From: Flammeovirgaceae bacterium
GTDB taxonomy: Bacteria; Bacteroidota; Bacteroidia; Cytophagales; MED-G16
DNA: 5,124 nt
Reading direction: 5' to 3'
Assembly: GCA_002702205.1 (NCBI GenBank)
Contig: NZYP01000067.1
Span: 8,432 to 13,555, forward strand
Shown here: positions 1 through 5,124 of the stretch, piece after piece
Layout: each line of letters opens with the position of its first letter
Numbering within the stretch: position 1 is the first letter of the stretch
The notes under the pieces: generated by a model
What the model saw: the letters and a program-made list of their open reading frames with translations, nothing else
The model's database searches: none
Told to the model about the DNA's origin: nothing
Program-made: the position numbers and the translations under genes

Positions 1-863
1 CAAATCTTATTACAAACTATTTCAAAATTGAAGTTTTCATTCCCAGTTTCTTCTCTCATCTCTGCAGTAGTTTTAGTTGGGATAAACCACATCTGAGTTG
101 GCATACCTGGGACAGCATTCATTTGAGATCTCATATATGGTAGATACACACTATGGATAACGTCTCTTGCCTTAATCTTAAAAAGTACTGGTTTACCCTT
201 AGGGATATGAATCTCTCTTGGCATAAAATCGTCTAATGATGATGAGTCAGTAAAGTCTATACCTACAATATTTTCAACATCAATTAACTTATAATTTGCA
301 TTACCTAATTCATTATCTGGACCGGGATACCTTGAAGCCCAAGCAAACTGATAACCAACAATCTCAATTACCTCTGCGTCTTTTGGAGCTGGGCCCATTA
401 TATTATTCCATTTTACTAGGCCCCACCCTATAAGTCCAACTAGTACTATAGCAGGGATTACAGTCCATACAATTTCTAGTTTATGATTTTCAGGATAGAA
501 ATAAGCTTTTCTATCTTTTTTGTATCTGTACTTGTAACCAAAATAAAACATTATAACCTGGGTGACTATAAATACTGTAAATGTTACGGCCATTGTAACC
601 CAAAAAAGAAGTTCAACCTCAGGAGCATGTTTAGAGGCCATTGGCAGGAAATAATTTTCGAACTGATCAAATGAATACCAGAATATCACCACGAAAGAAA
701 CAAACATAAAAAATACTCCGATAACAGCATTATATGTGTTATTAGAATCTTCAAATGAAGTTTCCATTTTTTTCTTTGCAACACTCAATATTTCCGTAGA
801 CCTGAAAATAAGGAAAACTACAGCTAAAGACAACAAAAGAATGATTCCAACAATCATATTCAT
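1..863 (-). CDS. coxB: Cytochrome c oxidase subunit II (CuA subunit), 3' end cut by window edge
   Basis: This subunit takes electrons from the cytochrome c donor at its CuA centre and passes them to the heme-copper subunit I. The window holds 287 complete codons plus two bases. Hydrophobic segments lie near residues 4-20, 47-65, 85-108 and 131-151. The last two are the usual subunit II helices, and the first two are an N-terminal addition I recall as normal in Bacteroidota. The periplasmic cupredoxin domain begins near residue 164 (EIVGYQFAW, then RYPGPDNELG). CuA ligands visible are His237 (in RDVIHS) and Cys284 (in EIVCNKI). The cut codon reads TG, consistent with the second ligand Cys288; the later His and Met ligands lie outside the window. 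The ATG at 861-863 is the first start after an in-frame TAA at 873-875; a second ATG at 855-857 is also possible. The gene follows actF in the same direction, and subunit I is expected next. Family assignment is very secure. Confidence 0.96.
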   Translation of the reverse strand, partial: MNMIVGIILLLSLAVVFLIFRSTEILSVAKKKMETSFEDSNNTYNAVIGVFFMFVSFVVIFWYSFDQFENYFLPMASKHAPEVELLFWVTMAVTFTVFIVTQVIMFYFGYKYRYKKDRKAYFYPENHKLEIVWTVIPAIVLVGLIGWGLVKWNNIMGPAPKDAEVIEIVGYQFAWASRYPGPDNELGNANYKLIDVENIVGIDFTDSSSLDDFMPREIHIPKGKPVLFKIKARDVIHSVYLPYMRSQMNAVPGMPTQMWFIPTKTTAEMREETGNENFNFEIVCNKI

Positions 864-963
864 TACACAAATTTATATATCAACTACTAAAAAGTCACCT
901 AAGAATTAGTTATTTTTTAACCCAAAGGATGTTTTGTAAAATCAGTTTTTTTTAAAATAAAAA
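864..963 (-). other. 100-base AT-rich gap between actF and coxB
   Basis: This is the only real intergenic space in the window; every other junction is at most 2 bases. Read on the minus strand it is A/T-rich with runs of T and A. It holds an octamer TAAATTTG (868-875) that fits the Bacteroidota -7 promoter consensus TAnnTTTG, but I see no matching TTTG or TTG element about 19 bases upstream. The octamer also lies only 4 bases before the coxB ATG, which would give an almost leaderless transcript. A weak inverted repeat (GTTA, 5-base loop, TAAC; 909-921) is too short for a convincing terminator. The gap may hold a weak promoter or an mRNA processing site, or may be simple spacing. Confidence 0.4.
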
Positions 964-2232
964 TTAAATATCATGGTGTAAACTTTCATCTAACATCGGA
1001 TGATTTTTAGCAACCAAAGGAAGTTTGGTCAAACCATTTAATGTCACATATAAAAATGCTGACAAGAATACCATAAGTACACCAATTTCTAAGAAGCCAA
1101 AGCCTCCATTATCTTTTAAAACACCAGGAGTGACCATCAAATAAAAGTCAATAAAATGACCAAATAATATCACAGGGCACGCAACCTTTAAAAATCTAGT
1201 AAATCTCTTACTTGCTCTAGTCATCAGGAAGAGAAATGGAAAAAAGAAGTTCAAGATTAAATTAACCAAAAAGAAAGGATAATAGAAATCACTATCGAGT
1301 CTCTCCACATAATAAATAGTTTCTTCAGGGATATTTGCATAGTAAATCAATAGGAATTGAGAAAACCATATATATGTCCAGAAAACACTAAAAGCAAATA
1401 CATACTTACCCAAGTCATGGATAACACTGTGATTGACGAAAGCCAGGTATCCATTATCTCTTAATGTAATAATCATGTAAGTAATCAAAGCCAGAGCAGA
1501 AACCCACCAACTGGCAAAAACATACCATCCAAACATCGTACTAAACCAATGGGTATCTATTGATAATACCCAATCCCAAGCAGCAACTGATTGAGTGAAT
1601 GCATAAATCACTACAAAGACTGTAGATATTGTAAACAGTTTCTTCCATGATCCAGTTCCACCTAACTTATCTTCTTTTGCAACATGTTTAAGTATCAATG
1701 CATAAAATAAATACCATATCCCAAGGAAAAACACCATCCTTCCAAGGAAGAAAGGAAGATTTAAATAGGCTTTTTTTCCATCAATCACATAATCATATCT
1801 TGGGTCAGATTCATCATACAAATACTCATGTGTCCAATGAAAAATATCGTGATTGGTAATCGCAAATATTATAAGCATTAATACACTCCCAGGAAGTAAC
1901 CATCTTCCAATAGCTAACGGTACTCTTAAAATTCCTGCTGACCAACCAGACTGAGAAACGTATTGAATTGCAACAAAAAATATAGCTGATATAGAAATAC
2001 CTAAAAAGTAGACAATATTAATCCATAAATTAGAGTATACTCTTTTGTACCAGTGAAACTCAGAATGACCATCGTCTGATATGTAGGCATTTACAATTTC
2101 GGTGGATTCTTCATGACCATGACCAGAGTTTATTACCTGATATACCCCAATAAGAGATAGTATGAGTCCCCCCAAAAAAAGGTAGAGCAGGTTCTTTTTT
2201 ATTCCTATATTAAAATCAAAAATATCTTTCAT
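964..2232 (-). CDS. actF: Alternative complex III membrane subunit ActF (quinol:cytochrome c oxidoreductase)
   Basis: ActF is one of the two large membrane subunits of ACIII, an NrfD-like relative of ActC that forms part of the inner-membrane core. From the ATG at 2230-2232 the protein has 422 residues and about ten hydrophobic segments (near 14-34, 71-91, 111-128, 161-183, 199-219, 231-256, 275-299, 318-338, 348-368, 380-400). Family-typical stretches include ITNHDIFHWTHEYLYD, SIDTHWFSTMFGWYVFASW, WTYIWFSQFLLIYYANIPEE and a C-terminal NHPMLDESLHHDI. A His-rich loop (His38, 40, 56, 60) joins helices 1 and 2. I prefer this start to the in-frame ATG at 2257-2259. It lies 1 base after the actE stop, like the actB/actC junction, and gives an N-terminus (MKDIFDFNIGIKK) like the relatives I remember. 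The earlier ATG would run 26 bases into actE. The role is well supported; the precise function of ActF, which lacks an assigned cofactor, is less clear in the family itself. Confidence 0.95.
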   Translation of the reverse strand: MKDIFDFNIGIKKNLLYLFLGGLILSLIGVYQVINSGHGHEESTEIVNAYISDDGHSEFHWYKRVYSNLWINIVYFLGISISAIFFVAIQYVSQSGWSAGILRVPLAIGRWLLPGSVLMLIIFAITNHDIFHWTHEYLYDESDPRYDYVIDGKKAYLNLPFFLGRMVFFLGIWYLFYALILKHVAKEDKLGGTGSWKKLFTISTVFVVIYAFTQSVAAWDWVLSIDTHWFSTMFGWYVFASWWVSALALITYMIITLRDNGYLAFVNHSVIHDLGKYVFAFSVFWTYIWFSQFLLIYYANIPEETIYYVERLDSDFYYPFFLVNLILNFFFPFLFLMTRASKRFTRFLKVACPVILFGHFIDFYLMVTPGVLKDNGGFGFLEIGVLMVFLSAFLYVTLNGLTKLPLVAKNHPMLDESLHHDI

Positions 2233-2233
2233 A

Positions 2234-2839
2234 TTATTGTTTTTGAAGGGTTTGAACATACTTTACTATCTTCCATCTATCTTCTATTGATATCTGAGAT
2301 CCATGTCCCCACATTCTCCCTTTACCATGTGTAATGACATGAAAAATATGCCCCTCAGATCTATCTTTAACTGCTCTTGAATTATATGCGGTAACACCCA
2401 AATAAACCTTTCCAACAAGACCGTCTCCCATACCCTTCTCTCCATGACAATGAATACAAAACCTCTCGTATAAAATTTTTGCTTCTTTTAGAACTTCATC
2501 ACTATCCTGGATAGGATTTTTTACTAGAGCAGCAACATCAAGACTATCTTTTGGAATCCTATACGGAAGGTATGTGCCTCTTCTAACAGTATTTGGGACT
2601 GGTTCTAACATAGTCATACCATAAGGGTTGTATGGATTTGAATTATAAAACTCTCCATGTCCATCATTTGGATTAGAATCTAACCAGCTACCAATTTCCT
2701 CGTCTTTAACTTGAGATAATGGTTCATAGGGCACAGAATGATACATGTTTGGTGCATACTCTACTCCAGGGTAGTCATCCTTTGCAGAGCATCCTAAAAG
2801 GAGGATGAAAAATAATAAGTTTACGATAACCTTATTCAT
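2234..2839 (-). CDS. actE: ACIII mono-heme cytochrome c lipoprotein ActE
   Basis: ActE is the small cytochrome c subunit of ACIII on the periplasmic side, relaying electrons towards the terminal oxidase. The 201-residue protein starts with a lipoprotein signal peptide: a hydrophobic run at residues 4-16 ending in the lipobox LLGC, with Cys17 as the likely lipidated residue. A linker with the family-typical text MLEPVPNTVRRGTYLPYRIP lies near 77-96. The cytochrome domain begins near 115. It has one heme-binding motif, CIHCH (128-132), followed by GEKGMGDG, and Met176 in HGKGRMWGHGSQ is the likely distal heme ligand. The C-terminal helix carries DRWKIVKYVQTLQ. Its ATG overlaps the actD stop as ATGA (2836-2839), a classic coupling arrangement, which fixes the start. 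It ends 1 base before the preferred actF start. Identification is firm. Confidence 0.96.
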   Translation of the reverse strand: MNKVIVNLLFFILLLGCSAKDDYPGVEYAPNMYHSVPYEPLSQVKDEEIGSWLDSNPNDGHGEFYNSNPYNPYGMTMLEPVPNTVRRGTYLPYRIPKDSLDVAALVKNPIQDSDEVLKEAKILYERFCIHCHGEKGMGDGLVGKVYLGVTAYNSRAVKDRSEGHIFHVITHGKGRMWGHGSQISIEDRWKIVKYVQTLQKQ

Positions 2840-3369
2840 ACATCCATCATTTTAGAGTTTGCTTCAGAAGCTCCATTAGACTTAAGTAATTTTTTAAGAG
2901 CAGCCTCAGACATATTATTTTTTTCTATTTCTATTGCCATCACATGTTTGTCATCCGTTGATCTCAAGTCAAAAGTTTTTGGTTTTCCCCAAGGTTTAAG
3001 ATCGCTAATTACAAAGAATGTACCCACCATCCCAAAAGCTGATAATAAGACTGTCATCTCAAATGTTACTGGAATAAAAACAGGTAGAGGAAGAAAATCC
3101 TTACCTCCAATTATCATAGGCCAATCTATTGTTGTCATACCAATCATCATAGTTAGTGCCAGACAAGTTCCTAGGAAGCCAAAACAAAACGCAGCAATTG
3201 ATAGCCTCGATCTCTTATATCCTAGTCTGGACTCAATTCCATGAACTGGGAATGGAGAATATACTTCATATATATTTATACCCTTGTCACGCACTGACGA
3301 TATAGCATCAAGAAGAACATCTTCATCCTCATAGATACCAATAACAAATTTTACGCCTTTATCATCCAT
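2836..3369 (-). CDS. actD: ACIII membrane subunit ActD (DUF3341 family)
   Basis: ActD is a small integral membrane subunit of ACIII that belongs to the DUF3341 family; it carries no cofactor and packs against the large membrane subunits. The 177-residue protein has a soluble N-terminal domain (1-53) with the family-typical GIYEDEDVLLDAI and VYSPFPVHGIE. Two membrane helices follow near 56-78 and 97-123, separated by DWPMIIGGKDFLPLP. A soluble tail (124-177) contains DLKPWGKPKTFDLRSTDDKH. No Cys cluster, heme motif or signal peptide is seen, so it is not predicted to carry electrons itself. The start lies 2 bases after the actC stop and the stop overlaps the actE ATG by 4 bases, which places it inside one polycistronic unit. 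Length and motifs are normal for the family. Confidence 0.95.
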   Translation of the reverse strand: MDDKGVKFVIGIYEDEDVLLDAISSVRDKGINIYEVYSPFPVHGIESRLGYKRSRLSIAAFCFGFLGTCLALTMMIGMTTIDWPMIIGGKDFLPLPVFIPVTFEMTVLLSAFGMVGTFFVISDLKPWGKPKTFDLRSTDDKHVMAIEIEKNNMSEAALKKLLKSNGASEANSKMMDV

Positions 3370-3371
3370 AT

Positions 3372-4748
3372 TTATTTCTTTACTTTCTCTCCAGTATGTT
3401 TTAAAATACTTTTCACCTCAGCCATATTTATTACAGGGAAATATTTAGAAAAAGCTAAAAATGCTGTAAAAAATAAACCAAATGTGAAAATATACATTCC
3501 TAAATCATATATTGTTGGATAAAACATTGCCCAGCTAGACGGAAGAAAATCCCTGTGAAGAGATGTGACAATAATAACAAACCTTTCAAACCACATACCA
3601 ATATTTACAATTATTGATATAATAAATGTAGCGACTATATTAGTTCTGATTTTTTTGAACCAGAATAGTTGAGGAGATATCACATTACAAGTCATCATCG
3701 ACCAGTAAGCCCACCAATAAGGGCCAGTTACTCTATTATAAAAAGCATATTGCTCATACGCAACACCAGAGTACCAAGCCATAAATAACTCAGTTAAATA
3801 AGCAATTCCAACTATAGAGCCTGTAACTATTATTACAATGTTCATTAACTCTAAATGTTTGATAGTAATATAGTCTTCTAAATTATATACTTTTCTGGTT
3901 ATAATAAGTAATGTTAATACCATCGCAAAACCAGAGAAAATTGCTCCTGCGACAAAATAGGGAGGAAATATTGTAGTATGCCATCCTGGTATGACTGAAG
4001 TTGCAAAATCCATAGAAACAATTGTATGAACAGAAAGAACTAGAGGAGTTGCAAGGCCTGCCAATACAAGAGAAACAGTTTCATACCTAGACCAGGTCTT
4101 TGCAGCACCATCCCATCCAAAGCTTAATCCACCATATATATAGGCAGATACTTTTCTTCCAGCTTTTTTAGCTCTATCTCTAATCGTAGCAAAATCTGGA
4201 ATGAGACCTATATACCAAAAAACCAGTGATACTGAGAAATATGTAGTTATAGCAAATACATCCCATAAAAGAGGGCTAGCAAAATTGACCCATAACGATC
4301 CGTATGTATTAGGTAGCGGCAAAACCCAGATAAGACCAATCCATAGTCTTCCCATATGTAATAATGGAAACATGGCAGCACAAATAACTGCAAAAATGGT
4401 CATAGCTTCTGCCGATCTATTAATTGCCATTCTCCATCTCTGTCTAAATAATAGTAGAATAGCAGATATCAGTGTTCCCGCATGACCTATTCCAACCCAC
4501 CAAACAAAATTTGTAATATCCCAAGCCCACATAACTGTCTTGTTAAGACCCCACATTCCAATTCCATCCCATAAAGTTCTGTAAACAGCATATGCACCAA
4601 CTATAAGAGTTATGTTTGATATTATCATTGCTGCATACCAAGTTATGGAGGGCTTCTGTTCAACTCTTTTACTTATATCCTCAGACACGTCATGAAGAGT
4701 TTTACCTCCTGTTATTAATGGTTTTCTGAGTTTAGATTCTACGTGCAT
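3372..4748 (-). CDS. actC: ACIII membrane subunit ActC (NrfD/PsrC family, quinol-oxidising subunit)
   Basis: ActC is the NrfD-like membrane subunit thought to hold the menaquinol site of ACIII and to pass electrons to the Fe-S clusters of ActB. The 458-residue protein has a cytoplasmic start with [17 protein letters not shown] and about ten hydrophobic segments (near 36-58, 75-101, 114-134, 158-182, 226-248, 262-285, 297-321, 344-366, 372-396, 413-435). Strongly family-like stretches are [19 protein letters not shown] (His89), LLHMGRLW (His131), [17 protein letters not shown] (Asp163) and [19 protein letters not shown]. The histidine and acidic residues in these helices are the natural candidates for quinol binding or proton movement; that is inference from the family, not visible directly. 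The ATG at 4746-4748 lies 1 base after the actB stop, supporting both this start and coupling. Length is usual for Bacteroidota ActC. Confidence 0.97.
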   Translation of the reverse strand: MHVESKLRKPLITGGKTLHDVSEDISKRVEQKPSITWYAAMIISNITLIVGAYAVYRTLWDGIGMWGLNKTVMWAWDITNFVWWVGIGHAGTLISAILLLFRQRWRMAINRSAEAMTIFAVICAAMFPLLHMGRLWIGLIWVLPLPNTYGSLWVNFASPLLWDVFAITTYFSVSLVFWYIGLIPDFATIRDRAKKAGRKVSAYIYGGLSFGWDGAAKTWSRYETVSLVLAGLATPLVLSVHTIVSMDFATSVIPGWHTTIFPPYFVAGAIFSGFAMVLTLLIITRKVYNLEDYITIKHLELMNIVIIVTGSIVGIAYLTELFMAWYSGVAYEQYAFYNRVTGPYWWAYWSMMTCNVISPQLFWFKKIRTNIVATFIISIIVNIGMWFERFVIIVTSLHRDFLPSSWAMFYPTIYDLGMYIFTFGLFFTAFLAFSKYFPVINMAEVKSILKHTGEKVKK

Positions 4749-4749
4749 G

Positions 4750-5124
4750 CTAAGCTATTTTTTTATTTCTAACTTTTCTTAAGTACCAAACATTTGGACT
4801 TACTCTAATTTCATCTAATACTGCATAAGCTCTCTCCTCTTTCAACTTCAGAGTTGCCTTATCAATTTTCTCAACCTGAAGCAGGTTATTTATTCTACTA
4901 TCTTTATCATTTACATCTCCAAAAACGATAGCGTCAGTAGAACAAGCTGACCCACAAGCCATCTTAACGTCGCCGTCCTTAAGTCTTCTTTTCTCTGATT
5001 TAGCTAAAAGTTTACCCTCTTGAATTTTCTGAACACAGAAAGAACATTTTTCCATTACCCCTCTTGACCTTACGGTAACATCAGGGTTTAGAACCATTTT
5101 TCCCAGATCATTATTCATTGCTAT
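4750..5124 (-). CDS. actB: ACIII iron-sulfur subunit ActB, C-terminal fragment (5' end beyond window)
   Basis: ActB is the large periplasmic subunit of ACIII: a molybdopterin-oxidoreductase-like domain without the cofactor, followed by a ferredoxin-like domain with several Fe-S clusters that take electrons from ActC. Only the last 124 codons are here, all from the Fe-S domain. The reading frame stays open to the right edge, so the Met at 5116-5118 is internal, not the start. Numbering from that Met, the text [15 protein letters not shown] leads to a four-cysteine group: Cys25 and Cys28 (CSFC), then Cys55 and Cys59 (CGSAC), followed by [12 protein letters not shown]. The usual proline after the last Cys of such motifs is Ser60 here. 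The tail [14 protein letters not shown] is family-typical. The stop is TAG at 4750-4752, 1 base before actC. I am confident of the family; cluster type cannot be told from this fragment alone. Confidence 0.93.
   Translation of the reverse strand: MAMNNDLGKMVLNPDVTVRSRGVMEKCSFCVQKIQEGKLLAKSEKRRLKDGDVKMACGSACSTDAIVFGDVNDKDSRINNLLQVEKIDKATLKLKEERAYAVLDEIRVSPNVWYLRKVRNKKIA

Noticed and set aside
483..674. Plus-strand open frame of 63 codons
   Set aside because: It lies antisense to the secure coxB frame, shows no recognisable family text and its composition follows from the A/T-rich complement of that gene.
868..875. TAAATTTG on the minus strand as a Bacteroidota promoter for coxB
   Set aside because: The -7 consensus fits, but no TTTG or TTG element sits about 19 bases upstream, and the resulting transcript would start at or inside the coxB ATG. 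Such octamers are frequent in A/T-rich DNA. Noted only as part of the gap.
909..921. Inverted repeat GTTA/TAAC as a terminator after actF
   Set aside because: The stem is only 4 base pairs and A/T-rich, so it would not be stable enough to stop transcription, and coxB is expected to be co-transcribed.
2948..3244. Plus-strand open frame of 98 codons
   Set aside because: It is antisense to conserved actD helices; no motif, no credible start context, and actD fully explains the sequence.
4201..4485. Plus-strand open frame of 94 codons
   Set aside because: It is antisense to conserved actC helices and has no recognisable domain.
5116..5118. ATG as the start of a 122-residue small Fe-S protein
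   Set aside because: The frame stays open upstream to the window edge, and the residues around this Met match the interior of the ActB Fe-S domain, so it is a truncated large gene and not a small one.
1..5124. A hidden defence, mobile or otherwise novel system
   Set aside because: Every gene is a recognised ACIII or oxidase subunit in the standard order; I saw no direct repeats, insertion ends, tRNA-like folds or unexplained stretch longer than 100 bases.

Overview
This window is one minus-strand gene run encoding most of an alternative complex III (ACIII, act) operon followed by the start of a cytochrome c oxidase operon. Read in the direction of transcription (high to low coordinates) it holds: the C-terminal end of actB (Fe-S protein, cut by the right edge), actC (NrfD-like quinol-site membrane subunit), actD (DUF3341 membrane subunit), actE (mono-heme cytochrome c lipoprotein), actF (second large membrane subunit), a 100-base gap, and coxB (oxidase subunit II, cut by the left edge just inside its CuA motif). 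The full-length plus-strand reading frames are antisense shadows of these genes.

The organism is most likely a low-GC member of the Bacteroidota. The act-then-cox order, the ActE and ActF sequence style, the four-helix CoxB with its long inserted loop, the A/T-rich codons and the lack of Shine-Dalgarno sequences all fit that phylum. From memory of family sequences, the proteins look closer to Cytophagia/Cytophagales types than to typical Flavobacteriia. That finer placement is a judgement by eye, not a search result.

The genes work as one electron-transfer module. ACIII replaces cytochrome bc1: menaquinol is oxidised at the membrane (ActC), electrons pass through the Fe-S clusters of ActB and the c-type hemes of ActA and ActE, and then reach the CuA centre of CoxB and the oxidase. 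ACIII and the oxidase are known to form a supercomplex in Bacteroidota, which fits the gene order. The act genes are packed with spacings of 1 or 2 bases or a 4-base overlap, so they are probably translated in a coupled way.

I found no mobile element, CRISPR array, RNA gene or unfamiliar system. The window is an ordinary core respiratory locus. The points worth a second look are small: the start codon of actF, the single gap before coxB, and a few residue-level features of CoxB, ActB and ActF.
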